Assembly: GCF_039537585.1 (NCBI RefSeq) | Contig: NZ_BAABAU010000003.1 | Location: forward strand, 347,939-411,938 | Source: Frondihabitans peucedani | GTDB lineage: Bacteria > Actinomycetota > Actinomycetes > Actinomycetales > Microbacteriaceae | Length of the DNA: 64,000 nt | Direction: 5' to 3' | Part shown: positions 1-7,787 of the stretch, in pieces | Numbering within the stretch: position 1 is the first letter of the stretch | Layout: each line of letters opens with the position of its first letter | Position numbers and translations under genes: made by a program | Notes under the pieces: generated by a model | Told to the model about the DNA's origin: nothing | Database searches by the model: none | What the model saw: the letters and a program-made list of their open reading frames with translations, nothing else

Positions 1-1520
1 GAAGCGGCAGGCGGGTGCTCCGCACCCGAACCGCTCCCGGCCGAACCGCCGCCACCAGAACCACCACCCGCCGCATCGGGCGCAGCCGCCGACTCGACAC
101 GATCGATCGACAGGTGCCCCGGCACCACCACCCCGTCGGGCGTCATCCGCGCCGGCTCCCATGACACCTCGACCCGCGGCATCCGGTCGCCCACGTTCCG
201 CAGCGCGTCGGCCAACGACCCGCGGAGCGCCGACGACCCGAGCCGGATCGACTCTCCCGCGATCCTGACGCCCTCACCCGCCCGGAGGGCCAGGTCGGCG
301 CCGCCCTTCAGGAGGAGCGAACCGGCCGGCACGAGGAAGTCGGCCGCGTGGCCGCCGATCGACGCGACACGGGCTCCGAGGCTGCCCGTCTTCAGTGCGC
401 TCGCGACGTCGGCTCCGGGAATGAAGAAGGTGCCGACGTTGCCGAGGGTCTCGCCGAAGGCCTCGGCGGGGTGGTCCTTCCAGCGGTCGGCGACGACGAT
501 GCCCTTTGCCGCGTTGACGACGGCATCCTGACCGGCGATGTTCATGTCGCGCATGGCGACCAGACCCGCGGGCGCGTCGTCGGGGATCAGCCGGGAGGCC
601 CAGGCTATGGGGTCGCCGATCTTCGACACACCCAGGACGAGCGTGCCGAGGCCGACCCACGCCTGGCCCCAGGCTTCCCCGTCGCCGTAGATGTCTTTCT
701 GCGGGTTGTAGCCGGCGACGAGCGACACCACGCCCTGGTACAGGTGCACCCCCGACTGACCGATGCCGTAGACCACGCCCTCGCGGCAGTCGCGCTTCTG
801 CTCGACCCGCTCGCCCCACGGGAGCTTCACGCCGGGCTGCCGCAGCTGCCACGCCTCGACCTTCGTGACCTTCGCCACGCACGAGTTCTCGACCTCCCTG
901 GTGATCGCATTGGCGCAGTCCGCCTCGGCGTTCTGGAGCTTCGCGTACAGGTCGGCGTACTCGCCGAGGAGCCGCGTGTTGGTGGCGACGCTCGGGCCGT
1001 GCTCCTTCCAGCTGATCGTCGTGGCCTTGACGTGCGAGTAGTCGGGGATAGCGCCCGACGACGACTCGGCCACGGCCTTGTACTCGGGGTTCTGCGGGTC
1101 GCTGGCCGACACGTAGACGCCGCCGTCGATCGTCTGACGGAACGCGCAGGCCTCCTCGTAGAGGGCGGAGAGCTTCGCGGCGAGGGGCGCCATCGTGTCG
1201 GCATATCCGCTGATGGCGGCAGAGACCCGCTTGAGGCGGTCGCCGAAGTCGTCGGTGTCGGTCTTGACAGGATCCATCACGGCCAGGAGCTGCTCGCGCT
1301 CCGGAGCCTCCTGGTAGGGCGTGCCGAGCCCCGCCCACGCGGTGTGCACGGCCTCCCCGCGGCTCCGCACCGCCTTCGACGACGCCAGGAGCGTGTCGGC
1401 GGCGTTCGCGACGAGGGTCGGCTGGAGATCGGGGCCGTCCATGCGGCTCGGCTCGATCCGCCCGTCGCCGACGTAGGCCGGTGCGGTGGAGTGCCCTGAA
1501 GCGGGCCCGGATCCGAGCAT
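1..1520 (-). CDS. T7SS-associated polymorphic-toxin-like protein, C-terminus outside window
   Basis: The frame is open from the ATG at 1520 to the window edge (about 506 residues), so the C-terminal, probably effector, part is missing. The first ~200 residues are helix-rich and carry a W-A-G turn (HTAWAGL), as in WXG100-like N-terminal domains of type VII-secreted proteins. The middle contains an aromatic/glycine segment and a FGETLGNVGTFFIPGAD stretch, a linker type common in actinobacterial polymorphic toxins. The visible end is Gly/Ser-rich. The start overlaps the stop of the upstream DUF6507-like gene (TGATG), so the two are translationally coupled. The toxin assignment is inference: no catalytic domain is visible, and a structural secreted protein is the alternative. 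Confidence 0.6.
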   Translation of the reverse strand, partial: MLGSGPASGHSTAPAYVGDGRIEPSRMDGPDLQPTLVANAADTLLASSKAVRSRGEAVHTAWAGLGTPYQEAPEREQLLAVMDPVKTDTDDFGDRLKRVSAAISGYADTMAPLAAKLSALYEEACAFRQTIDGGVYVSASDPQNPEYKAVAESSSGAIPDYSHVKATTISWKEHGPSVATNTRLLGEYADLYAKLQNAEADCANAITREVENSCVAKVTKVEAWQLRQPGVKLPWGERVEQKRDCREGVVYGIGQSGVHLYQGVVSLVAGYNPQKDIYGDGEAWGQAWVGLGTLVLGVSKIGDPIAWASRLIPDDAPAGLVAMRDMNIAGQDAVVNAAKGIVVADRWKDHPAEAFGETLGNVGTFFIPGADVASALKTGSLGARVASIGGHAADFLVPAGSLLLKGGADLALRAGEGVRIAGESIRLGSSALRGSLADALRNVGDRMPRVEVSWEPARMTPDGVVVPGHLSIDRVESAAAPDAAGGGSGGGGSAGSGSGAEHPPAA

Positions 1521-1876
1521 CAGTCGCCCTCGGTGCGGCTCAGCACGGTCAGGTCGCCGGTCGAGAACGCGGTGGTCATCGCAGTGGTCGTCGCAGCTTC
1601 CATCTGCTCGTCGCCGTGGACGTAGGCGAGGGCCGCGAGCGTCGCCCCGTTGAGACCGGCGGAGATGCGCGTGCCCACGTCGCCGAGAGCGGACTTCTGG
1701 TCGGTGAGGAAGGTCGCCAGAGCCTGACCGACGATGCCGTCGCCTCCGCTGCCCTGCACCACGTCGGCCGTCGCCGATTCGACGTCGTCGAGGGCGGTGC
1801 CGAGCTCGCTCGCGCGGTCGCCCACCGCCTGGAGCACCCTCTGCACCCCCGCGGGATCCATCTTGTAGCCGCTCAT
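1520..1876 (-). CDS. DUF6507-like small T7SS-cassette protein
   Basis: 118 residues starting MSGYKMDPAGVQ, a start typical of DUF6507 proteins that sit beside T7SS substrates in actinobacteria. It is predicted all-helical, with an alternating pattern suited to pairing with the WXG-like N-terminus of the next protein. I chose the ATG at 1876 because a GAGGGGGG purine run precedes it; a further in-frame start lies 24 bases upstream. It overlaps the downstream toxin-like gene by one base. The family name is from memory of the N-terminal signature, and the biochemical role is unknown; a chaperone or partner of the adjacent large protein is a reasonable inference. Confidence 0.65.
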   Translation of the reverse strand: MSGYKMDPAGVQRVLQAVGDRASELGTALDDVESATADVVQGSGGDGIVGQALATFLTDQKSALGDVGTRISAGLNGATLAALAYVHGDEQMEAATTTAMTTAFSTGDLTVLSRTEGD

Positions 1877-1944
1877 GAAGCCCCCCTCGCAAGTCGCCAT
1901 CCACCCTAGCGAAGGGCGGGCCCCACCGCTGTGGGCAGGAATGC

Positions 1945-2256
1945 CTACACGGGTGCGACCAGATCCCCGTCGACCTCGGCCGCGATCCTGCTCGCCACGA
2001 CCTCGCCCCGGCTCGCGCCGTCGGGCACGAAGACCTCGGTCCGGAAGTGCCAGTCGTCGTCGGCTCGTCCGAGGAGCCGCAGGATCTCGCTCCTCACCTC
2101 GATCCCCCGAGTGCGGAACACGGTGGCCAGGAGCGCCCCGTCAGCATCGACGATCTGGGTCGCGCCGTCGTCGAGCACCGAGCGGAGGCCGTAAGCCGGG
2201 TCGACGGCCGCCGCGCCTGTCACGACGTGGATCAGGTCGAGGGGCTGCGGGCTCAT
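1945..2256 (-). CDS. hypothetical protein in T7SS cassette
   Basis: 103 residues, MSPQPLDLIHVVTG at the start, mixed alpha/beta, no signal peptide or membrane segment. It lies five bases downstream of the DUF6177-like gene and 68 bases upstream of the DUF6507-like gene, all on the same strand, so it is probably part of that transcript. An earlier in-frame start (2277) would overlap the upstream stop; the ATG at 2256 fits the spacing better. I recognise no family. It contains one copy of the window-wide GATCCTGCG element (2078-2086). Confidence 0.6.
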   Translation of the reverse strand: MSPQPLDLIHVVTGAAAVDPAYGLRSVLDDGATQIVDADGALLATVFRTRGIEVRSEILRLLGRADDDWHFRTEVFVPDGASRGEVVASRIAAEVDGDLVAPV

Positions 2257-2261
2257 GATCG

Positions 2262-3380
2262 TCAGCTCGCGGACCACGGCAGGCCTCCCCGTGATCCTGC
2301 GGTGCCGTCGTCCTCGCGGCCGAGCGCTCGCAGGACGTCGGTCACGCCGAGGCTCTCGGCGAAGCGGCGGGCCTGCTCCCAGCTGCCGGCTCCGACGGCA
2401 GAGCCGGCACTCTCAGCGGCTCCGTCGCCGGTGAACGACGCGACCAGCGACGGAAGGCGAGGCTGACCAACGCGGAGCGCGCCGAAGCGCTCCTCGGCCT
2501 CTGCGAGGTCGATGCCGAGGTCGCGGACGGCGGCCGGTCCGAGGAGCACGGCGACCGGCACGGGCACCGCGATCTCGCCCGCGCGGAGCGTCAGGTCGGC
2601 GGGGGCCCTCTCGAGGAAGGCCGAGCCCAGGATCGCGACCGGCGCCCGGGCGATCCTGGCGAAGGCGTCGACCACGCGTCCCAGCGCCGGGCGGGCCTCC
2701 TGCTCGTCGCGTCCGAGCAGGATCCGCGCGCGGATCGTCTCGTCGACCCCCTTCGGCGACCGCTGGATGCTCGTGGTCGCGATCATCCCGGAGGCCGCGG
2801 CGACCACCAGTCGGCTGTCTCGCGGCATCCGGCCCCGGGCGAAGCGCGTGAGGTTCGCCCGGTTCCAGTGGAGTCCGGCGGGCTCGGTCGTGCTCCAGCC
2901 GACGGGCGGGGTGCCGGCGATGTCGGCGAGCTGCTCGAACGGACCGCCGAGGAGGGTCTGCTCGGTGGCCTGGCGGCGCACGCTCATCGAGACGGTCAGG
3001 ACGAGGGGGTCGTCGATCCTGCCGAGCGGTGCCGGTGCGATCGAAACGCGCGCGCCTGGGCCGGGCTCCTCGAACGCCTCGCTGACCGAGCCGAGGACGC
3101 GGCCGGTCAGGCCGTCGACGTAGCTGCCACCGGGCTGCTCCGCGAGCCAGGCGCCCCCGGTGCGGGACACCATCTCGGCCAGCGGAGCGGTGATCCTGCC
3201 GGAGTCCGTCGTGAGGACGACCGGTCGGATGCCTGCGAGGGCGGCCTCGCGGAGGAAGTCTGCCCGGGCCTCGCCGAAGGAGGTCACGGCGGCTTCGGAG
3301 CGTGTGACGGCGATCCCGTCGACGAGGTCGTCGACGAGCGGGTGGGCGATGCGGAGCCCGCCCCCGGCCCCGGTGCTCAC
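2262..3380 (-). CDS. DUF6177-like protein
   Basis: 372 residues. The N-terminal part (HPLVDDLVDGIAVTRSEAAV, then PVVLTTDSGRITAPLAEMV, then YVDGLTGRVL) follows the order of conserved blocks I associate with DUF6177, a cytoplasmic protein of unknown function found in actinobacterial T7SS gene clusters. It has no signal peptide. It starts six bases after the SseB-family gene ends and is followed closely by a small protein, which supports one transcript. The family assignment is by pattern memory and needs a profile search; no catalytic residues can be named. Confidence 0.55.
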   Translation of the reverse strand: MSTGAGGGLRIAHPLVDDLVDGIAVTRSEAAVTSFGEARADFLREAALAGIRPVVLTTDSGRITAPLAEMVSRTGGAWLAEQPGGSYVDGLTGRVLGSVSEAFEEPGPGARVSIAPAPLGRIDDPLVLTVSMSVRRQATEQTLLGGPFEQLADIAGTPPVGWSTTEPAGLHWNRANLTRFARGRMPRDSRLVVAAASGMIATTSIQRSPKGVDETIRARILLGRDEQEARPALGRVVDAFARIARAPVAILGSAFLERAPADLTLRAGEIAVPVPVAVLLGPAAVRDLGIDLAEAEERFGALRVGQPRLPSLVASFTGDGAAESAGSAVGAGSWEQARRFAESLGVTDVLRALGREDDGTAGSRGGLPWSAS

Positions 3381-3386
3381 GAGCGG

Positions 3387-3953
3387 CTAGAAGTTCGGGA
3401 TGCTGGAGGGGTCGATCTTCGACGGCGTGGTCGGAGCCTGCTGCTGCTCCTCGGCCTGCGCCTCCTCCATCGCCGCGACGAGGCCGCGGACGTCGTTGGC
3501 GAGCTGCTGCACGCCCTCCGGGAGCATCTCGAAGCCCTCGGTGCTGCCGGGGTTCACCACGAGGCCCGTCTCAGCGGGGATCGCCTGGACCAGCTCGGCC
3601 GCCGGCATCTGCACGGCGTAGGACGCGACCTCGGCCACCTGCTCGGGGATCCGGTCGATGTGGCTGAACACGGCCAGCATCGGGGTGCCCTCGCGGTCGA
3701 ACAGCACGGGCTGGAGTTCGTTGAGGTCGTCGGTGACCTCGGTGGCCGTCGGGACGACGACGAGAGCGTTCACGAAGTGGCCGATGACGTCGTTCATGTC
3801 GCCCTGGCCCGCCTGCCCCTGCAGGATCGCGGTCTCGAGGGCGGTGGGCTCGCGGTCGGCGGCATCGGTGTCGACAGCCTCGGCGGGCGCTGCTGCGGTG
3901 GTCTCAGGAGCCTTGGCGTCGTCGGGCGTGGTGGTGTCGTCGGAGGAGGTCAT
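3387..3953 (-). CDS. SseB-family protein
   Basis: 188 residues. Residues ~38-150 match the SseB N-terminal domain (FVNALVVVP, then QPVLFDREGTPMLAVFSH, then LVVNPGSTEGFEM). The N-terminal 35 residues are a Thr/Ala/Glu/Asp-rich disordered leader and the C-terminus is Gln/Pro-rich. SseB-type domains accompany secretion systems in enterobacteria and occur widely with T7SS-like loci in actinobacteria; the molecular role is unsettled. It begins only three bases after the stop of the sugar-locus oxidoreductase, so the fucose operon may read through into this cassette. Confidence 0.75.
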   Translation of the reverse strand: MTSSDDTTTPDDAKAPETTAAAPAEAVDTDAADREPTALETAILQGQAGQGDMNDVIGHFVNALVVVPTATEVTDDLNELQPVLFDREGTPMLAVFSHIDRIPEQVAEVASYAVQMPAAELVQAIPAETGLVVNPGSTEGFEMLPEGVQQLANDVRGLVAAMEEAQAEEQQQAPTTPSKIDPSSIPNF

Positions 3954-3956
3954 CTC

Positions 3957-5192
3957 TCAACCCTGCCCGCTCAACCTCCGTGTGTGCTCCATCCCCGCGG
4001 CGTGTTCGGGGGACTCTTCCGAGCCCGGAGCGGCGACGAGGTGCCAGGCGCCGTCGGCGGCGGAGGTCTCGGCGGCCTCGACGACGCGGGCGGCCCGGAG
4101 CGCGTCGGCGACCGACGGCGCGACCTGCCGGGCGGTGGCCACCGACTCGAGGAACTGGTGCGCCTCGACGGTCTTGAGGTCGTCGAAGCCCATCGAGATG
4201 CCGGGGCCGGGCTGGAAGTGCGCGTAGTCGCCGTCGCCCGCCTGGGCGAGGACGGTGGTGTACCCGTGCACGTCTCCCCCGCGGCCGAGACAGACCTGGA
4301 GCTCGTTCATGGCGGCGAAGGTCCAGCGGAGCGACCCCTCGGTGCCGTACACCTCCAGCGCGTAGTCGGAGCGCGGGCCGACGGCCACGCGGCTGGCCTC
4401 GAGGAAGCCGACCGCGCGGGATCCTGCGAAGCGGACGAGCATCGAGGCGTAGTCCTCGTTCTCGACCGGCAGGAGAGGGTCGTCGGCCGAGGCCGTGACG
4501 TGGCCGACGGTGGCGCCGCTCGGCTTCGGCCGCTCGGGGATCACGGTCTGCGTGAGGGCGGTCACCTCGCCGACGGGTGCGACCAGGTGCGTGGCGAGGT
4601 CGATGCCGTGGGAGAGGAGGTCGCCGAGCACGCCCGACCCGGCCCTCGCCGTCTCGTAGCGCCAGGTGTGGGCGCCGAGCGGGTCGGCCGAGTAGTCGGC
4701 CAGCATCGAGACCTTGACGTTGGTGACCTCGCCGAGCCGTCCCTCGGCGATGAGCCGCCTGGCGTGCTGGACGGCGGGCGCCTGTCGGTAGGTGAAGCCG
4801 ACGGCGGTGACGACGTCCGCCGCGAGCGCGGCCTCGACGATGTCCTGCGTCTCGCCGGCGTCTCGACCGGTGGGCTTCTCGATCCAGAACGGCTTGCCCG
4901 CGGCGGCGGCAGCGAGGGCGAACTCGCGGTGCAGGAAGTTCGGCGCGCAGATCGACACCACGTCGACCTCGGGATCGGCCAGCACCTCGCGGTAGTCGAG
5001 AGTCGCGCGCTCGTAGCCGAGCACGTCGACGGCGTGGTCGGCGTTCGCCTGGACGGAGTCGGCGGCGACGACGAGCCGCGGGGCGAAGGACGCCCCGGGA
5101 TACGCGTACCGGATCGACGCGTACGCCTTGGAGTGGAGGCGGCCCATCCAGCCGACGCTGATGAGCCCGACACCGATGCTGCGCTTCGTCAT
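3957..5192 (-). CDS. Gfo/Idh/MocA-family NAD(P)-dependent oxidoreductase
   Basis: 411 residues. The N-terminal Rossmann fold carries GLISVGWMGRLHSKAY and the family motif IEKPTGR (the EKP lysine), followed by the C-terminal alpha/beta substrate domain. These enzymes oxidise or isomerise sugars and cyclitols using NAD(P). It is the third gene of a minus-strand group with the FAH-fold hydrolase and SDR of the fucose pathway, 37 bases after the SDR. A role in oxidising a sugar or sugar acid entering this locus is likely, but the substrate cannot be read from sequence; no step of the canonical L-fucose route requires it. Confidence 0.85.
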   Translation of the reverse strand: MTKRSIGVGLISVGWMGRLHSKAYASIRYAYPGASFAPRLVVAADSVQANADHAVDVLGYERATLDYREVLADPEVDVVSICAPNFLHREFALAAAAAGKPFWIEKPTGRDAGETQDIVEAALAADVVTAVGFTYRQAPAVQHARRLIAEGRLGEVTNVKVSMLADYSADPLGAHTWRYETARAGSGVLGDLLSHGIDLATHLVAPVGEVTALTQTVIPERPKPSGATVGHVTASADDPLLPVENEDYASMLVRFAGSRAVGFLEASRVAVGPRSDYALEVYGTEGSLRWTFAAMNELQVCLGRGGDVHGYTTVLAQAGDGDYAHFQPGPGISMGFDDLKTVEAHQFLESVATARQVAPSVADALRAARVVEAAETSAADGAWHLVAAPGSEESPEHAAGMEHTRRLSGQG

Positions 5193-5229
5193 GACTGGAC
5201 TCTACTATGTCCTGACAAAGCGACATTGG

Positions 5230-5985
5230 TCACACCGGGCGAACCCGCAGCGTCGTCACCCCGCCGTCGACGAGGAGCGACGTGCCGGTCGTCGATCCTG
5301 CCAGCGGGCTCCCGAGGTAGGCGATCGCGTGCGCGATCTCCTCCGGGCTGACCATCCGTCCGGTCGCCTGCCGGGCGTCGAGGGCGGCGCGCTCGGCCAC
5401 GGGGTCGTCGAACCGCTCCAGCATGCGGGCCACGAACGGCGTGTCGACCGTGCCCGGGCTGACGCAGTTGACCCGGATCCCCTCGCGCACGTGGTCTGTC
5501 GCCATCGCCAGGGTCAGCCCGTAGACAGCTCCCTTCGTGGCCGAGTAGAGCGCTCGGAGCGGGAGCCCGTTGAAGGCCGCGATCGAGCAGAGGTTCACCA
5601 CGGCCGCGTGGTCCGAGGCCCGCAGGAGCGGCAGTGCAGCGGCGGTCACCCGGGCGATCCCGACGACGTTGACGTCGAGCACGCGCGTCCACTCCGACGA
5701 CGGGTTCTGCTCGACGGTGCCGACCGCGCTGATGCCGGCGTTGTTGACGAGCACGTCGAGGCCGCCGAGCTCCTCGCGGACGGCGGCGAGCGCAGCGGCG
5801 ACCGACTCGTCGGAGGTGACGTCGCAGGCGATGCCGACGAGACCGTCCGGCAGATCGACGGGCGCGAGGTCGAGGACGGCGACGCGCGCTCCCCTCGCCT
5901 GCAGCTCGAGGGCTGTCGCCCGACCGATGCCCGACGCCCCTCCCGTGACGGCGGCCCTCAGGCCGTCGTACTCGCCGGCGCTCAT
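5230..5985 (-). CDS. SDR, probable 2-keto-3-deoxy-L-fuconate dehydrogenase
   Basis: 251 residues of the classical short-chain dehydrogenase fold: TGGASGIG cofactor motif near residue 13, NNAG, a catalytic serine in NLCSIAAF, and YSATK. In the oxidative L-fucose route an SDR converts 2-keto-3-deoxy-L-fuconate to 2,4-diketo-3-deoxy-L-fuconate, which a FAH-fold hydrolase then cleaves. Here exactly such a hydrolase gene precedes it with an ATGA overlap (5982-5985), which is the basis for the call. The ATG at 5985 was chosen over a long in-frame extension because it coincides with that overlap and with the start of the SDR fold. Substrate is inferred from context. Confidence 0.8.
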   Translation of the reverse strand: MSAGEYDGLRAAVTGGASGIGRATALELQARGARVAVLDLAPVDLPDGLVGIACDVTSDESVAAALAAVREELGGLDVLVNNAGISAVGTVEQNPSSEWTRVLDVNVVGIARVTAAALPLLRASDHAAVVNLCSIAAFNGLPLRALYSATKGAVYGLTLAMATDHVREGIRVNCVSPGTVDTPFVARMLERFDDPVAERAALDARQATGRMVSPEEIAHAIAYLGSPLAGSTTGTSLLVDGGVTTLRVRPV

Positions 5986-6929
5986 CGGGGGCCCGCCCCG
6001 TCGAGCGTCCGCTGCGTCGCCTGCACGGCCTGCATCGACTGCATCGCCTGCACGGCCTGCATCGCCTGCTCCGGCTGCACGGCCTGCTCGAACGCGTGCG
6101 TCGCCTCCCCCAGGCCCTCGATCGACAGGGTCACGACATCGCCGTCGCGGAGGTACGGGTGGTCGGGCAGCCCGAGGGCCACGCCGGCCGGTGTCCCGGT
6201 GTTGATGAGGTCTCCCGGCCGCAGCACCATGAACCGGCTGAGGTACCAGACGACGTGCTCCACGCCGAAGATCATGGTCGAGGTGGAGCCGCGCTGGCGC
6301 GAGACGCCGTTGACGGACAGCGTCATCGCCAGATCCTGCACGTCGTCGATCTGGTCGGCGGGGACGATCCACGGGCCCAGCGGGTTGAACGTCTCGCAGC
6401 TCTTGCCCTTGTCCCACTGGCCGCCGCGCTCGAGCTGGAACTCCCGCTCCGACACGTCGTGCGAGAGCACGTAGCCGGCGATGCAGGATCGCGCCTCCTC
6501 GGGCGACGCCAGATATCGGGCCTCCCGCCCGATGACCACGCCGAGCTCCACCTCCCAGTCGGTCTTCGTCGACCCCACCGGGATCAGCACCGGGTCGGAC
6601 GGGCCGCCGATCGTCGACGGGTCCTTCAGGAAGACGACCGGCTCGTCGGGGATCGCCGCGCCGGTCTCCTCCGCATGGTCGCGGTAGTTGAGGCCGATGC
6701 AGACGATCTTGCCTGGGCGGGCGAGCGGGGCGCCGATCCGGCCCTCCACCTCGCCGAGGCTCGGCAGCCGCCCCTCCGCGAGCGCCCGCCGCGCCAGGGC
6801 GAACCCGCCCGCTGCGAAGAACGCAGGATCGGCGTCACCGGTCACGGCCCGCAGGTCGTGCGCCACCCCGTCGACCACGTACACCGGGATCTCCTCGCCG
6901 TGCTCACCGAGCCGCTGGATGCACTCCAT
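5982..6929 (-). CDS. FAH-family hydrolase, probable 2,4-diketo-3-deoxy-L-fuconate hydrolase
   Basis: 315 residues. The C-terminal FAH domain shows the usual signature: IGLNYRDHAEE, then PVVFLKDPSTI, the acidic metal site in DWEVELGVVIG, and the GDLINTGTPAGV loop. Family members cleave C-C bonds of diketo acids with Mg2+ or Mn2+; in L-fucose catabolism this yields pyruvate and L-lactate. It is the first gene of the operon that continues into the SDR (ATGA overlap) and the Gfo-type oxidoreductase. A strong GGGAGGGG site precedes the ATG at 6929. Oddly, residues ~282-305 form a Met/Gln/Ala repeat tail (QAMQAVQAMQSMQAVQ) beyond the normal domain end. A FadR-type regulator is divergent. Confidence 0.85.
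   Translation of the reverse strand: MECIQRLGEHGEEIPVYVVDGVAHDLRAVTGDADPAFFAAGGFALARRALAEGRLPSLGEVEGRIGAPLARPGKIVCIGLNYRDHAEETGAAIPDEPVVFLKDPSTIGGPSDPVLIPVGSTKTDWEVELGVVIGREARYLASPEEARSCIAGYVLSHDVSEREFQLERGGQWDKGKSCETFNPLGPWIVPADQIDDVQDLAMTLSVNGVSRQRGSTSTMIFGVEHVVWYLSRFMVLRPGDLINTGTPAGVALGLPDHPYLRDGDVVTLSIEGLGEATHAFEQAVQPEQAMQAVQAMQSMQAVQATQRTLDGAGPR
6018..6088. repeat. imperfect 9-base tandem repeat inside FAH gene
   Basis: On the minus strand, units of the form CAG-GC-ATG/GTG-CAG repeat about seven times with drift. They encode the alternating Met-Gln-Ala/Val-Gln tail of the FAH-fold hydrolase. Length polymorphism between strains is likely because the units are short and direct. Confidence 0.7.
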
Positions 6930-6945
6930 GGCGCTGCCCCTCCCT

Positions 6946-6961
6946 GGGCCCCGCGGGGCCC
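6946..6961. promoter_or_regulatory. 16-base GC palindrome in FAH leader
   Basis: GGGCCCCGCGGGGCCC is a perfect palindrome in the 73-base divergent intergenic region, 17 bases before the FAH start codon. It could form a stable leader hairpin near the ribosome site or be a protein site; the sequence does not decide. Confidence 0.4.
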
Positions 6962-6966
6962 GATAG

Positions 6967-6975
6967 ATCTGATGA
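6967..6975 (-). promoter_or_regulatory. candidate operator of the fucose regulator (half-conserved copy)
   Basis: The minus strand reads TCATCAGAT, identical over nine bases to the copy at 20497-20505 and sharing ATCAGAT with the copy before the sugar-binding lipoprotein. It lies between the divergent FAH-fold hydrolase and FadR-type regulator genes, so it could mediate both pathway control and autoregulation. Confidence 0.5.
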
Positions 6976-7002
6976 AAGCCGCCGCGCGGCTACAGTAACG
7001 AC

Positions 7003-7779
7003 ATGCAGGACGACGAGAGCCAGCCCGACGCGGGCACCGCACCGGCCGCTGCCGTCCGGTCGCAGACCGATGTCGTTGTCGGCGAGATCAAGGCGATGAT
7101 CATCCGCGGCGACCTCCAGGCCGGATCGCGGCTGCCGGTCGAGAAGGAGCTGGCCACCGCCCTCGGCGTCTCGCGGAGCTCCCTCCGCGAGGGCGTGCGG
7201 GCGCTCGCGGTGCTCGGCGTGCTCGAGACGCGGCAGGGCGACGGCACGTACGTGACCAGCCTGGACGCGTCGATCCTGCTGGCCCCCCTGGGGTTCCTGG
7301 TCGACCTGCAGTCGCCCGACGAGAGCGAGAACCTGGCGTCGGTGCGTCGCGTCCTCGAGACGGAGGCGGCCGCGCGGGCGGCGCTCAGGATCTCCGACGA
7401 GGACGTCCGCGACGCCGAGGGCGTCCTGTCGTCGATAGACTCCTTCGTCGACGACCCGGGCTCGGCGGGCCGCGACGAGATCATGGACGCCGACATCGCG
7501 TTCCACCGGATCATCGCCCGCGCCTCCGGCAACCGGGCGCTCGAGGCGCTCATCGAGGCGTTCGCGAACCGGACGATCCGCACCCGCACCTGGCGGGCCA
7601 TCACCGAGCAGGGCGTCGTCCCGCGGACGCACCGCGAGCACCACGACATCCTGCGCGCGGTCCGCTCCGGCGACCCCGACCGCGCGCGCCTCGCGATGGC
7701 CGTGCACCTGGTCGAGGTCGAGGACTTCATCGTGACCCACGAGACCGTGACGCCCGAGGCCGCGACGCCCGAGGCCTGA
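7003..7779 (+). CDS. FadR-type GntR-family transcriptional regulator (FCD domain)
   Basis: 258 residues. Residues ~22-90 form a GntR winged helix (LPVEKELATALGVSRSSLREGVRAL, wing at TRQGDGTYV). Residues ~105-235 form an all-helical FCD effector domain, with likely metal/ligand residues in DADIAFHRI, REHHDIL and MAVHLVEVE. FCD regulators of sugar-acid loci are usually repressors released by a pathway intermediate. The gene is divergent from the FAH-SDR-oxidoreductase operon and convergent with the importer/fucosidase operon, leaving only eight bases between stops. It is the only regulator in the fucose locus, so it is the obvious reader of the ATCAGATGAT-like sites. The effector, perhaps a fuconate derivative, is a guess. 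Confidence 0.88.
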   Translation: MQDDESQPDAGTAPAAAVRSQTDVVVGEIKAMIIRGDLQAGSRLPVEKELATALGVSRSSLREGVRALAVLGVLETRQGDGTYVTSLDASILLAPLGFLVDLQSPDESENLASVRRVLETEAAARAALRISDEDVRDAEGVLSSIDSFVDDPGSAGRDEIMDADIAFHRIIARASGNRALEALIEAFANRTIRTRTWRAITEQGVVPRTHREHHDILRAVRSGDPDRARLAMAVHLVEVEDFIVTHETVTPEAATPEA

Positions 7780-7787
7780 GAAGGGCG

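Noticed and set aside
2868..5351. A very long plus-strand open frame (827 codons)
   Set aside because: It is antisense to the DUF6177-like, SseB and oxidoreductase genes, has no family motifs or ribosome site, and is a usual by-product of very high GC.
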